A stretch of 64,000 bases of DNA from positions 21,129 to 85,128 of the forward strand of contig NZ_BMVR01000024.1 of NCBI RefSeq assembly GCF_014650815.1. The letters are read 5' to 3'. Numbering within the stretch: the first letter of the stretch is position 1; every line of letters begins with the position of its first letter. The position numbers were made by a program, and so were the translations under genes. Under the pieces are notes generated by a model. The model did not search any database, was not told the origin of the DNA, and worked only from the letters and a program-made list of their open reading frames with translations. Below, piece after piece: positions 44,734 to 53,905 of this stretch. Source of the stretch: Streptomyces flavofungini. GTDB taxonomy: Bacteria; Actinomycetota; Actinomycetes; Streptomycetales; Streptomycetaceae.

Positions 44734-45978
44734 CTAGGGGTACGTGGGTGACGTGCCCTCGATCAGCACCCGCTGCCCCTTGCCCAGGGCGATCACCCCG
44801 CCCTCCGACACCGTGTACAGCTCCTCGTCCCGCTCCGGGTTCACGCCGATGGTGGCGCCGGGCGGGACGTCGACGTTCTTGTCGAGGACGGCGCCGCGCA
44901 CCACCGCGCCCCGGCCGACGCGGACGTTGTCGTGCAGCACCGAGCCCTGCACCACGGCGCCCTCGCCGATGCTCACACCGGGCGACAGGACGGAGCGGGT
45001 GACCTGGCCGCGGATGACGCAGCCGGGGCTGACGACGGACTCGCTCGCGATGCCGCCCGCGCAGAACTTGGCGGGCGGGAGCTGGCCGGAGTGGGTGTAG
45101 ATGGGCCAGCGGCGGTTGTCGAGGTTGAAGGCGGGGCGGTCGGAGATCAGGTCCATGTGGGCTTCGTAGTACGCGTCCAGGGTGCCGACGTCGCGCCAGT
45201 AGCCGTGGTCGCGGGGGGTCTCGCCGGGGACGTGGTTGTCGCCGAAGTCGTAGACCTGCGCCACGCCGCGCTCGGTGAGGGACGGCAGGATCGAGCCGCC
45301 CATGTCGTGCACGGAGTCCGGGTTCTCGGCGTCCCGTTGCAACGCGTCGACCAGGGCCTTGGTCGTGAAGATGTAGTTGCCCATGGAGGCGAGCACCTGG
45401 TGCGGCGAGCCCGGCAGCCCTGGCGGGCTGGTCGGCTTCTCCAGGAAGCCCTCCACGCGGGTGCCGTCCCCGGCGGGGGTGATGATCCCGAACTGCGAGG
45501 CGTCCGCGCGCAGCACCCGGATCCCGGCGACCGTGACGCCCGCGCCGGACTCGATGTGCCGGTTCAGCATGTGGCGCGGGTCCATGCGGTAGACGTGGTC
45601 GGCGCCGAACACCGCGATGTAGTCGGGCTGTTCGTCGTGGACCAGGTTCAGGGACTGCAGGATGGCGTCGGCGCTGCCCAGGTACCAGCGGGGGCCCAGG
45701 CGCTGCTGGGCCGGGACGGGGGTGACGTAGTTGCCGAGCAGGCTCGACATCCGCCAGGTGGTGGAGACGTGCCGGTCCAGGGAGTGCGACTTGTACTGGG
45801 TCAGGACGCAGATGCGCAGGATGTCGCCGTTGACGAGGTTGGAGAGCACGAAGTCGACGAGGCGGTACGTCCCGCCGAAGGTCACCGCCGGTTTCGCCCG
45901 GTCGGCCGTGAGCGGCATCAACCGCTTGCCCTCACCGCCCGCGAGCACGATCCCCAGCACCGAAGGTCCACCGCGCAT
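44734..45978 (-). CDS. glgC: Glucose-1-phosphate adenylyltransferase
   Basis: A 414-residue ADP-glucose pyrophosphorylase. The N-terminal nucleotidyltransferase signature is GIVLAGGEGKRLMPLTADRAKPAV. Substrate-binding YIAVFGADHVYRMD and VEGFLEKPT follow, and the C-terminal left-handed beta-helix has hexapeptide repeats (GAVVQGSVLHDNVRVGRGAV). It makes ADP-glucose from glucose-1-phosphate and ATP for glycogen or, in actinobacteria, for maltose-1-phosphate synthesis (GlgE pathway). It lies 15 bp downstream of the glycosyltransferase on the same strand. Confidence 0.95.
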   Translation of the reverse strand: MRGGPSVLGIVLAGGEGKRLMPLTADRAKPAVTFGGTYRLVDFVLSNLVNGDILRICVLTQYKSHSLDRHVSTTWRMSSLLGNYVTPVPAQQRLGPRWYLGSADAILQSLNLVHDEQPDYIAVFGADHVYRMDPRHMLNRHIESGAGVTVAGIRVLRADASQFGIITPAGDGTRVEGFLEKPTSPPGLPGSPHQVLASMGNYIFTTKALVDALQRDAENPDSVHDMGGSILPSLTERGVAQVYDFGDNHVPGETPRDHGYWRDVGTLDAYYEAHMDLISDRPAFNLDNRRWPIYTHSGQLPPAKFCAGGIASESVVSPGCVIRGQVTRSVLSPGVSIGEGAVVQGSVLHDNVRVGRGAVVRGAVLDKNVDVPPGATIGVNPERDEELYTVSEGGVIALGKGQRVLIEGTSPTYP

Positions 45979-45993
45979 GGCCGCCCCCTGCCG

Positions 45994-47166
45994 CTATTCC
46001 GACTTGAGTAACCCCGTGACTCCCTCGTACACATCGAGCGTGCGCCGCGCCACCGTGCCCCAGCCGAACTCGCGCTCCGCGCGGTGGCGTCCGGCCGCGC
46101 CCATCGCTCCGGCCCGGCGCGGGTCGGCGGCGAGGTGGTTCAGAAGCACGGCCAGGTCGTGCTCGAAACGTTCCGGCTCGCGCGCGTCGTAGGGCGCGAG
46201 GAGTCCCGTCGTACCGTCCGAGACGACCTCCGGGATGCCGCCGACGCGCGAGGCCACGACGGCGGTGCCGCACGCCATCGCCTCCAGGTTCACGATGCCG
46301 AGCGGCTCGTACACCGACGGGCACACGAACACCGCCGCGTGGGTGAGGAGTTGGACGATCTCGGGCCGCGGCAGCATGCGCGGGATCCAGGTGACGCCGT
46401 CGCGGGTGCGGCCGAGCTCCTCGAAGAGGACCCGGAACTCCCGGTCGATCTCCGGGGTGTCGGGGGCGCCCGCGCACAGCACGACCTGGACGCCGGCGTC
46501 CAGGTGCCGGGCAGCCCGCAGCAGGTGGGGCACGCCCTTCTGACGGGTGATGCGGCCGACGAACAGCACATAGGGGCGGGCGGAGTCGATGCCGTGCCGG
46601 TGCAGGGCGCTGGTGCCCGGGTCGGGCCGGTACACGTCGGTGTCGATGCCGTTGTGGACGACGTGGACCTTCGCCGGATCGACGGCCGGGTAGCAGCCGA
46701 GGATGTCCTCGCGCATGCCCCGGGAGACCGCGATGACGGCGTCGGCGCCCTCGATGGCGGTGCGCTCGGCCCAGCTGGAGAGGGCGTAGCCGCCGCCGAG
46801 CTGCTCGGCCTTCCAGGGGCGCTGGGGCTCCAGGGAGTGCGTGGTCACGACGTGCGGGATGCCGTGCAGGAGCTTGCCGACGTGCCCGGCGAGGTTGGCG
46901 TACCAGGTGTGGGAGTGGACGAGGTCGCGGCCCGCGAGCGCGGCCGCCATCGACAAGTCCACGGAGAGGGTGCGCAGCGCGTCGTTGGCGGTGTCGAGGT
47001 CCCCCCAGGCGCGGTGGCGTACGACGCCGTCGCCCGAGCCCTCGCCCCAGCAGTGCACGTCCAGGTCGGTGAGGTTCCGTAACTCCCGCGCCAGGAACTC
47101 GACATGGACACCCGCGCCGCCGTAGACGTCCGGCGGGTACTCCCGGGTGAGCAGTCCCACTTTCAC
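45994..47166 (-). CDS. glgM: GlgA/GlgM-type glycosyltransferase (ADP-glucose-dependent)
   Basis: A 390-residue GT4/GT5-like retaining glycosyltransferase. The N-terminal LTREYPPDVYGGAGVHVEFLARELR contains the G-G-A-G nucleotide-sugar loop. The C-terminal domain has YVLFVGRITRQKGVPHLLRAA and the EPLGIVNLEAMACGTAVVASRVGGIPEVV donor-binding motif. Paired with glgC, it matches the actinobacterial enzyme annotated as glycogen synthase and shown in mycobacteria to make maltose-1-phosphate (GlgM). That assignment is from family and context. ATG 47166. Confidence 0.88.
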   Translation of the reverse strand: MKVGLLTREYPPDVYGGAGVHVEFLARELRNLTDLDVHCWGEGSGDGVVRHRAWGDLDTANDALRTLSVDLSMAAALAGRDLVHSHTWYANLAGHVGKLLHGIPHVVTTHSLEPQRPWKAEQLGGGYALSSWAERTAIEGADAVIAVSRGMREDILGCYPAVDPAKVHVVHNGIDTDVYRPDPGTSALHRHGIDSARPYVLFVGRITRQKGVPHLLRAARHLDAGVQVVLCAGAPDTPEIDREFRVLFEELGRTRDGVTWIPRMLPRPEIVQLLTHAAVFVCPSVYEPLGIVNLEAMACGTAVVASRVGGIPEVVSDGTTGLLAPYDAREPERFEHDLAVLLNHLAADPRRAGAMGAAGRHRAEREFGWGTVARRTLDVYEGVTGLLKSE

Positions 47167-47202
47167 GAGCGGAGCCCCCCTCGTCGGCCGGCTCCCTCAT
47201 CG

Positions 47203-47982
47203 TCACCCAGACGCCGCGTCGTGGGAAGACCGCTGCGGGGGCCGGTCGAAGCAGCAGTCGCCGCACAGGCCGCCGTTCGGACAACGGTAGTAGAGGCAGC
47301 AGCTCCGGCGCCGGAAAGCGGTCCCGTCGAGGGTTCCGGTTGCCGACAGGGAGGGGTGGGCGAAGAGTTCGGCGGCGAGGGTCAGGGCCCGCTCCCCCAC
47401 CTCCGGTCGGCCCGCGCGGGCGGCCCAGGCGTGCAGTTCGCGGGCCGCTCCGGCGAGGGCCGAACCGGCGTTGCCGCGCAGCAGGGCCGGGGAGATCCGG
47501 AAGCGGGCGCGCAGGGCGCGGGCGAGCGGTGCGAGGTGCCCGTCGTGGACGACCTCGACGATGCGGGCGGCGCCGGCCGGAAACGTGCGGCCCCCGGTGA
47601 GCCACAGGTCGTCCGGCGAGCTGCCGTCGGCGTCCCACAGCAGCCGCGCCGGGTCCAGGTCGGGCACGCGCCCGTACAGCGCGGCCGGGCCGAGCGCGAG
47701 GGACCACAGCCGGGCGGCGAGGCCGAGCTGCGCCACGGAGGCGGCGACGCGGTCCTCGGGGGCGGCGAGGCGGGCGGCGACCTTGGTGACCCGGAAGGTC
47801 AGCGGGTCGCCCTCCGTGACCGTCCCGTCACCCTCGTAGCAACGGGCCAGCGCCACATGGCGCCCGCCGGGGCGCTCCGCCATCCTGAGAGAGAAGAAAC
47901 CCCCGACGGAACCGACGACGGCCCAGTCGATCCCGCGCTCCCGATACTCCTGAGTAGTCACCCGAGCAGTACAGCAGGCCAC
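47203..47982 (-). CDS. (2Fe-2S)-binding FhuF-like protein
   Basis: A 259-residue protein whose C-terminus carries the cysteine pattern CCLYYRCPNGGLCGDCC, the [2Fe-2S] site of FhuF-like ferric-siderophore reductases; the rest is a helical domain. It may reduce or release iron from siderophores in the cytoplasm. I chose the GTG at 47982 because of the strong GGGGGG-AATCG ribosome binding site; GTG 47961 is the alternative. No siderophore genes are adjacent, and I see no convincing iron box upstream. Confidence 0.8.
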   Translation of the reverse strand: MACCTARVTTQEYRERGIDWAVVGSVGGFFSLRMAERPGGRHVALARCYEGDGTVTEGDPLTFRVTKVAARLAAPEDRVAASVAQLGLAARLWSLALGPAALYGRVPDLDPARLLWDADGSSPDDLWLTGGRTFPAGAARIVEVVHDGHLAPLARALRARFRISPALLRGNAGSALAGAARELHAWAARAGRPEVGERALTLAAELFAHPSLSATGTLDGTAFRRRSCCLYYRCPNGGLCGDCCFDRPPQRSSHDAASG

Positions 47983-48199
47983 CGATTCCCCCCGGTAACC
48001 AGACCTGGGGAGGACATGGAGGGGGTCGTACTCCATCGGTAGTAGGACACATTGACTGCTCAGGGACGACGACTTGGCGCGCTGCGCGCGACATTGTGGT
48101 GAACATGGAAGCCGACCGCTCGCCGCACCGGGCACACCGGATGCACAGGGACCCCGCCGACCGTGACGCCCGGTCGTGCCGCGCGCCGCGGAGCACGTC

Positions 48200-49411
48200 A
48201 TGAGCGCCCTCGCGCTGTCCATCGTGCTCTCCCTGATCTCCGCCGTGGCCTATGCGGGCGGCGCGATCATCCAGGAGCAGGTGGCGGCGAAGTCCGCGGC
48301 GCAGCAGTACGCTCCGCTGCGCAACGGCGCCTGGTGGATCGCCGTCGTCCTCAACGGCCTCGGCGGCCTGCTGCACGTGGTGGCGCTCGCCTACGGTCCG
48401 CTGAGCCTGGTGCAGCCGCTCGGCGCCCTGACGATCGTGTTCGCGCTGCCGATGGCGGCGCTGTTCGTGCGCCGCAAGGCCGGGTCCACGGCGTGGCGCG
48501 GCGCCATCATGGCGACCGTGGGCCTCGTGGGCCTGCTCTCGCTGACGCAGGCCACCGCCTCGCAGTCGCTCGCCGACACCGAGCGGATCGGCCTTGCGCT
48601 CGGCACCGCCGGCGCGGTCGTGACGCTGATGCTCCTCGCGCACGCCGTCCACCGGCACCCGGCGGTGCGCGGCATGCTGCTCGCCACGGCGGCGGGCATC
48701 GCGTTCGGCATCTCCTCGGTGTTCACCAAGACGGTCGCGGTGGACTGGGACGCGCACGAGCCGCTGACGCGACAGGTGCCGAGCCTCGCGGTCATCGCGG
48801 TCCTCGCGGTGAGCGGACTGCTGCTCTCGCAGGCCTCCTACCGGGGTGCGGGCCTCGCGGCGCCGCTGTCGGCGGTGACCGTCGTGAACCCGGTGATCGC
48901 GGCCGGGGTCGGCCTCACCCTGTTCGGAGAATCCTTCCGCTACGGCACGGCGGGCACGGCTGTCGCCCTGGCCTGCGGTGTGGTCGCGGCGGGCGGCCTG
49001 ATCCTGCTGACGACGGAACGTATCGGCGCCCCGCACCAGAGCGAGACCCCCGCCGCGGCGAGCGAGCGCCCCCTGGGCACCGGCACGGGCACGCAACTCC
49101 TCGACCGCCCCCTGGACAGCACGAACGGCGCGGACAGCGCGGACAGCACCGACAACACCTCGTCGCCGTCGCCCGCCGCCGCCCGCACGGCCGACGACAC
49201 CCAGGTCACCGAGCAGCGCAGACCCGGCCACGACGAACGCCCCCTGACCGAGCCGGGCCGCCGCCCGCTGACCGGCGAACAGCCCGCTCCGGAACAGCAC
49301 CTGGTGCCCGAGCCCCTGACCGCGATGCCGCTCCAACCCGCGTCGATGACGACGACGTTCCCGCGGACGTCGCTGCCGCGGCCCGCGCGGGAGCAGCACA
49401 GCGTGTCCTGA
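48200..49411 (+). CDS. DMT-family transporter with disordered C-terminal tail
   Basis: A 403-residue membrane protein with nine or ten hydrophobic helices in residues 1-285. It starts with IVLSLISAVAYAGGAIIQEQ and includes the GPLSLVQPLGALTIVFALP segment of the DMT/EamA-like (NIPA-like) group. The last 120 residues are polar, Thr/Pro-rich and probably disordered. ATG 48200 has GGAG at 6 nt. Substrate unknown. The 217-bp gap to the divergent FhuF-like gene contains TTGACT and a short ORF (48105-48203) whose stop overlaps this start. Confidence 0.85.
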   Translation: MSALALSIVLSLISAVAYAGGAIIQEQVAAKSAAQQYAPLRNGAWWIAVVLNGLGGLLHVVALAYGPLSLVQPLGALTIVFALPMAALFVRRKAGSTAWRGAIMATVGLVGLLSLTQATASQSLADTERIGLALGTAGAVVTLMLLAHAVHRHPAVRGMLLATAAGIAFGISSVFTKTVAVDWDAHEPLTRQVPSLAVIAVLAVSGLLLSQASYRGAGLAAPLSAVTVVNPVIAAGVGLTLFGESFRYGTAGTAVALACGVVAAGGLILLTTERIGAPHQSETPAAASERPLGTGTGTQLLDRPLDSTNGADSADSTDNTSSPSPAAARTADDTQVTEQRRPGHDERPLTEPGRRPLTGEQPAPEQHLVPEPLTAMPLQPASMTTTFPRTSLPRPAREQHSVS

Positions 49412-49476
49412 GGCTGCGCGGCGGGGCCCCAGGACTCCGCGTGGTCCGGGGCCGGGGCCTCAGCCGCTGTCGTTCG

Positions 49477-50832
49477 TCAGATCCGCACCCCGCGCGCCCG
49501 CAGATACGCCAGCGGATCCACGTCCGCGCCGAAGCCGGGACCGGTCCTGATCTCGAAGTGCAGGTGCGGCCCCGTGACGTTGCCGGTCGCGCCGGAGCGG
49601 CCGATGCGCTGGCCGGGGCCGACCTTCTGCCCGGCCTTCACCGTGAGCGCCGACAGATGGGCGTACTGCGAGTACTTGCCGTCGGTGTGCCGGATGACGA
49701 CCTGGTAGCCGTAACTGCCGCCCCAGCCGGACGAGACGACCGTGCCCGAGGCGACGGCCTTCACGGACGTGCCGGTGGGCACGGGGAAGTCGACGCCCGT
49801 GTGGTAGCCCTTCGACCAGGAGCTGCCCGAGGCGTGGTACGGCGTGCCGATGGAACCGGCGACGGGTGCGATCGCGCCGGACGAGGACGTGGCGGCCTCG
49901 GGCTTCTGCCGTCCCGCGGGCGCGGTGTCGCGCTTCCGCTCGGGCGCGGGCTTGTGCTCCTTGACCGGCGGGCGCGCCCGCTCGGGCCTGCGCTCCTGCT
50001 TCCGCTCGGGCTTCGTCTCCTGCTTCCGCTCGGGCTTCTTCTCCGGCTTCTTCTCCTCGTGCTGCACGGGCCGCTTCTCCGGGCGCTGCTGGCGCTCGGG
50101 CGGGGTGCGGCGCTCCGGCGGGCGCGCGGGTTCCTTGCCCCGCTCCGCGCCGCGCAGCGAGAGCCGCTGGCCGGGCGTGATGAGGTCCGGGTCGGCGCCG
50201 ATGGCACGGCGGTTGGTCTCGTACAGCTGCGGCCAGCCGCCCCGGACCCGGCGCTCCTCGGCGATGCCGGAGAGGGTGTCGCCGCGGACGACCGTGTACA
50301 TCCGGGCGGTGCCCGCGGTGGACTGCGGCGTCACCTCGGGCTTGACGTCGCGGACCGTGCGCTCGGGGGTCCTGGGGGCGCCGTCGGTCTTCGCCGCGCC
50401 GGTCGCCTTCTGCTGCTGCGGGGCCGAGGCGGGCCGGAGGCCGGGGCTGTCGCCGCCGCGGGTGAGGCCCGCGCGCTGGGAGCACACCGGCCAGGCGCCG
50501 GGGCCCTGCCCGTCGAGGACCTTCTCGGCGACGGCGATCTGCTGGCTCTTGTCGGCCAGGTCGGCGCGCGAGGCGTAGGCCGTGCCCCCGTAGGCCTCCC
50601 AGGTGGACTGGGTGAACTGGAGGCCGCCGTAGAAGCCGTTGCCGGTGTTGATGCTCCAGTTGTTGGTGGACTCGCAGGCCGCGACCTTGTTCCAGGTGTC
50701 CACGTCCGCGGCGTGGCCCGTGCCCGCGGACATCAGCGGCAGGGCGATGCCGGCCCCGCCCGCCGTGACCGTGAGCGAGGCACGGTTGATCCGGCTCGGC
50801 TGGTACCGGCGATGCCGGCCTCGTAAGGCCAT
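49477..50832 (-). CDS. Rpf-like transglycosylase, LysM and M23 peptidase protein
   Basis: A 451-residue secreted cell-wall protein with three catalytic or binding modules. After a signal-like N-terminus (to about 42) comes a transglycosylase-like Rpf domain (43-120), with the Glu of WNKVAACESTNNW and the GFYGGLQFTQSTW motif. A LysM domain follows at about 178-230 (YTVVRGDTLSGIAEE). Then comes a Lys/Glu/Pro-rich linker with repeated KPERKQE-like units. The last 120 residues are an M23 LytM-type domain with HTGVDFPVPTGT and GPHLHFEIR zinc ligands intact. It could cleave both glycan and peptide bonds of peptidoglycan, for example in spore germination or growth. ATG 50832 has GGGGG upstream. Confidence 0.92.
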   Translation of the reverse strand: MALRGRHRRYQPSRINRASLTVTAGGAGIALPLMSAGTGHAADVDTWNKVAACESTNNWSINTGNGFYGGLQFTQSTWEAYGGTAYASRADLADKSQQIAVAEKVLDGQGPGAWPVCSQRAGLTRGGDSPGLRPASAPQQQKATGAAKTDGAPRTPERTVRDVKPEVTPQSTAGTARMYTVVRGDTLSGIAEERRVRGGWPQLYETNRRAIGADPDLITPGQRLSLRGAERGKEPARPPERRTPPERQQRPEKRPVQHEEKKPEKKPERKQETKPERKQERRPERARPPVKEHKPAPERKRDTAPAGRQKPEAATSSSGAIAPVAGSIGTPYHASGSSWSKGYHTGVDFPVPTGTSVKAVASGTVVSSGWGGSYGYQVVIRHTDGKYSQYAHLSALTVKAGQKVGPGQRIGRSGATGNVTGPHLHFEIRTGPGFGADVDPLAYLRARGVRI

Positions 50833-50892
50833 GGAAGCCCCCTCAGACACACGTCGGACTACGGGACACACGTCAGCCACAGGACAGGCCGC

Positions 50893-50922
50893 AAGTTAGC
50901 CGGTCGGCCGTGGGCGTGACAA
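50893..50922 (-). promoter_or_regulatory. Sigma-70-like promoter of the Rpf-LysM-M23 gene
   Basis: On the minus strand: -35 TTGTCA (50922-50917), an 18-bp spacer and -10 TAACTT (50898-50893), about 60 bp before the start codon. The short leader leaves no room for a c-di-AMP (ydaO) riboswitch of the kind found before some rpf genes. Confidence 0.6.
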
Positions 50923-50963
50923 GAGTATGGCGCCGAGGGGGCGTTGAAGCGGGTGGTTCCGAG

Positions 50964-51935
50964 TCACTTTCCCCATTGCCCCGGAAGCCACCTGAGTTGC
51001 ACGTCCTCCTGATGGATTCCGCCGCCCTCGTGGTCGTTGAAGGAGTACACCTCGATCGAACGCTCAACTCCCGCATAGGAGTTGAAAGCGGCGAAAACAG
51101 TGGATGGCGGGCAGGTCTCGTCCTCCAGGGCGGCGGAGAAAAGCGCCGGCGCACGACCACGGGCCGCGAAGTGCACGCCGTCGAAGTACGAAAGGGTCCG
51201 GAACACCCGCTCGTCCCGGCCGATCCGGGTCCGCAGATACTGGGCGATCTCCTGGTACGGCAGCCGCCCCGACAGCGTCACGGCGCGGGGGAAATCGCAC
51301 AGGAACGGCACGTCCGGGGCGATCGCCGCGAGGTCGCCGACCAGCGCGCCGACGGCGATCGAGATGCCGCCGCCCTGGCTGCCGCCGATCGCGGCGACGC
51401 GTCCGGCGTCCACCAGCGGATGGGAGCGGGCGGCCTCGACGGCGCGCACGGCGTCGGTGAACACGCGCCGGTAGTAGTAGTCGTGCGGGTCGTCGATGCC
51501 GCGGGTCAGGTAGCCGGGGTGCGCGGGGCCGCTGCCCACCGGGTCCGGGGTCTCCCCCACCGAGCCGTCGCCGGCCTGTCCCCGGGTGTCCATCACGAAG
51601 TGCGCGTACCCGGCCGCCGACCACAGCAGCCGCTGGTGCGGCAGCCCCCGCCCGCCCCCGTACCCGATGTACTCGACGACCGTGGGCAGCGGCCCGTCCG
51701 CTCCCGCCGGGACCAGGAGCCAGCCCTTGACCGGCTGGCCCCCGAAGCCCGCGTACGTCACGTCGAACACGTCGACCGTCGCGAGCGGCGTCGCGACGCG
51801 CTCGAACCGGGCGTTCAGCTCGTGTGCGCGCGCGGCCGAAAGGGTCTTCTCCCAGAACGCGTCGAAGTCGTCCGGCTCGGGCAATTCCGGGCGGTATCGG
51901 CGGAGTTCCTGCAAAGGCAGGTCGAAATGAGGCAC
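50964..51935 (-). CDS. Acetyl xylan esterase family protein (CE7)
   Basis: A 323-residue alpha/beta hydrolase of the AXE1/cephalosporin-C deacetylase family. The catalytic triad is visible: Ser186 in AAIGGSQGGG, Asp272 in ALEDETCPPS and His302 in SFNDHEGG. The conserved RGQ motif (MDTRGQAGDG) and the N-terminal LPLQELRRYRPEL strap fit CE7. It removes acetyl groups from short xylo-oligosaccharides or other small esters. No signal peptide, so cytoplasmic, usually as a hexamer. Monocistronic and divergent from gnd. Confidence 0.92.
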   Translation of the reverse strand: MPHFDLPLQELRRYRPELPEPDDFDAFWEKTLSAARAHELNARFERVATPLATVDVFDVTYAGFGGQPVKGWLLVPAGADGPLPTVVEYIGYGGGRGLPHQRLLWSAAGYAHFVMDTRGQAGDGSVGETPDPVGSGPAHPGYLTRGIDDPHDYYYRRVFTDAVRAVEAARSHPLVDAGRVAAIGGSQGGGISIAVGALVGDLAAIAPDVPFLCDFPRAVTLSGRLPYQEIAQYLRTRIGRDERVFRTLSYFDGVHFAARGRAPALFSAALEDETCPPSTVFAAFNSYAGVERSIEVYSFNDHEGGGIHQEDVQLRWLPGQWGK

Positions 51936-52044
51936 GGGCGGCTCCTCCTTCGGACACGGTGTCGGGAAGTCACGCTACGCCGCCGGGTGATACTGGCGCC
52001 CGGATGCGATACCACGGATTACCCAGGAACTCAGGAGCCAGAGC

Positions 52045-53484
52045 ATGAGTGCTGCAGCGCAGATCGGTGTCACGGGACTCGCGGTGATGGGGCGCAACCT
52101 CGCCCGCAATTTCGCCCGCAACGGCTACACGGTCGCGGTGCACAACCGCACGGCCGCCAGGACCCGTGCCCTTGTGGAGGAGTTCGGCCACGAGGGCGAG
52201 TTCGTCGGCACCGAGTCCGCCGAGGATTTCGTCGCGGCCCTGGAGCGCCCGCGCCGCCTTGTCGTCATGGTCAAGGCCGGCGAGCCGACGGACGCGGTCA
52301 TCAGGGAGTTCGCGCCGCTCCTGGAGCCGGGCGACATGATCGTGGACGGCGGCAACGCGCACTTCGCGGACACCCGGCGGCGCGAGCGTGAACTGCGCGA
52401 GCAGGGCATCCACTTCGTCGGCACGGGTGTGTCCGGCGGCGAGGAGGGCGCCCTGAACGGCCCGAGCATCATGCCGGGCGGTTCCAAGGAGTCCTATGAA
52501 GCACTCGGCCCGATGCTGGAGAAGATCTCCGCGAAGGCCGCGGACGGCAGCCCCTGCACGGCGCACATCGGCCCGGACGGCGCGGGTCACTTCGTGAAGA
52601 TGGTGCACAACGGCATCGAGTACGCGGACATGCAGCTGATCGCCGAGGCGTACCAGCTGCTGCGCGACGTCGCCGGATACTCCCCTGCCGAGATCGCGGA
52701 CATCTTCCGCACCTGGAACACCGGCCGCCTCGACTCGTATCTGATCGACATCACGGCCGAGGTCCTCGCCCATGTCGACGCCGCGACCGGCGAGCCGTTC
52801 GTGGACGTCGTCCAGGACCAGGCGGAGCAGAAGGGCACCGGCCGCTGGACCGTGCAGATCGCCCTCGACCTGGGCGTGCCGGTGTCGGGCATCGCGGAGG
52901 CCGTGTTCGCCCGTTCGCTCTCCGGCCACCAGGACCTGCGGGACGCCTCGCGGGGTCTCGCGGGCCCGAAGGCGGAGCCCCTCGGGAAGGCCGAGGCGGC
53001 CGCGTTCGCCGACCAGGTCGAGCAGGCGCTGTACGCGTCCAAGATCGTGTCGTACACGCAGGGCTTCCACGAGATCGCGGCGGGCAGCGACGCGTACGAC
53101 TGGGACATCGACCTGGGCCGGGTCGCCTCGATCTGGCGCGGCGGCTGCATCATCCGGGCCGCGTTCCTCGACCGCATCCGCGCCGCCTACGACGCGCGCG
53201 CCGAACTGCCGAGCCTGCTCGCCGACGAGAGCTTCGCCCGGGAGATCGGCGAGGCCCAGGACGACTGGCGGGCCGTCCTCGTCGCCGCCACGCGGCAGGG
53301 CGTGCCCGCGCCGGGCTTCGCAGCGGCCCTCGCCTACTACGACGCGCTGCGCGCCGACCGGCTGCCCGCCGCGCTCACGCAGGGCCAGCGGGACTACTTC
53401 GGCGCGCACACCTACCGGCGCACGGACCGGGAGGGGTCGTTCCACACGCTGTGGGGCGGGGACCGCTCCGAGGTGTCCGCGTAG
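52045..53484 (+). CDS. gnd: 6-phosphogluconate dehydrogenase, decarboxylating
   Basis: A 479-residue enzyme of the oxidative pentose phosphate pathway. The N-terminal GVTGLAVMGRNLARNFARNG cofactor loop is followed by VHNRT, where an Asn-Arg-Thr typical of NADP preference ends beta-2. Then come the substrate signature GVSGGEEGALNGPSIMPGG, the catalytic Lys/Glu in GHFVKMVHNGIEYADMQ, and the C-terminal RDYFGAHTY tail that reaches the partner subunit. Full length. ATG 52045 has AGGAG at 7 nt. Confidence 0.97.
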   Translation: MSAAAQIGVTGLAVMGRNLARNFARNGYTVAVHNRTAARTRALVEEFGHEGEFVGTESAEDFVAALERPRRLVVMVKAGEPTDAVIREFAPLLEPGDMIVDGGNAHFADTRRRERELREQGIHFVGTGVSGGEEGALNGPSIMPGGSKESYEALGPMLEKISAKAADGSPCTAHIGPDGAGHFVKMVHNGIEYADMQLIAEAYQLLRDVAGYSPAEIADIFRTWNTGRLDSYLIDITAEVLAHVDAATGEPFVDVVQDQAEQKGTGRWTVQIALDLGVPVSGIAEAVFARSLSGHQDLRDASRGLAGPKAEPLGKAEAAAFADQVEQALYASKIVSYTQGFHEIAAGSDAYDWDIDLGRVASIWRGGCIIRAAFLDRIRAAYDARAELPSLLADESFAREIGEAQDDWRAVLVAATRQGVPAPGFAAALAYYDALRADRLPAALTQGQRDYFGAHTYRRTDREGSFHTLWGGDRSEVSA

Positions 53485-53491
53485 CGCTCGG

Positions 53492-53710
53492 TCACACGGG
53501 TGACGGCTCGGGCTCCGGCGGTACGGGGTCCGGGCCGGGGCCCGGGGGCCTGGGCACCGGGGACGGCGACGGCTCCGGCAGCGGCACGGGGTCAGGGACG
53601 GGGCGCGGGGGCTCGCCCGGGTCGGGTGCGGGGCCCGGTCCCGGCGTCGGCTCCGGGTAGGGGCCGGGGGTGGGTCCGGGCGGTACGGGGTCGGGGAACG
53701 GGTGGGTCAT
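53492..53710 (-). CDS. Small proline-rich protein (72 aa)
   Basis: ATG 53710 is preceded by a strong GGAGG at about 5 nt and the frame runs to a stop 7 bp from the gnd stop. The product is about half Pro with regularly spaced Gly, Glu, Asp and Ser (PGPTPGPYPEPTPGPGP style) and no hydrophobic segment. Such sequences are disordered. The good ribosome binding site argues for real translation, while the low complexity makes codon-bias tests unhelpful. Confidence 0.5.
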   Translation of the reverse strand: MTHPFPDPVPPGPTPGPYPEPTPGPGPAPDPGEPPRPVPDPVPLPEPSPSPVPRPPGPGPDPVPPEPEPSPV

Positions 53711-53905
53711 GGTTCCTCCAGCGGATCGGAGGCGGGTCGCGCCCGGGGCCGGAGTCGGCCTGGCGGGCCGGGCTGCGGGCGCTTCCACTCTCTCCCGCCT
53801 CGCGTGCCCACGCCCGGTGAGTCCACGCGTCCCCGCCCCCGGTGATCCGGGCCACGCGGATCCCCGCGGACCCGGCTCACCCGATCGCCGTACGACGGCC
53901 TCGGG

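Noticed and set aside
47203..47982. FhuF-like gene as part of a siderophore cluster
   Set aside because: No siderophore biosynthesis, transport or iron box next to it; it is an isolated gene.
50833..50963. c-di-AMP (ydaO) riboswitch before the Rpf-LysM-M23 gene
   Set aside because: The promoter lies only about 60 bp from the start codon and the leader lacks the conserved ydaO blocks.
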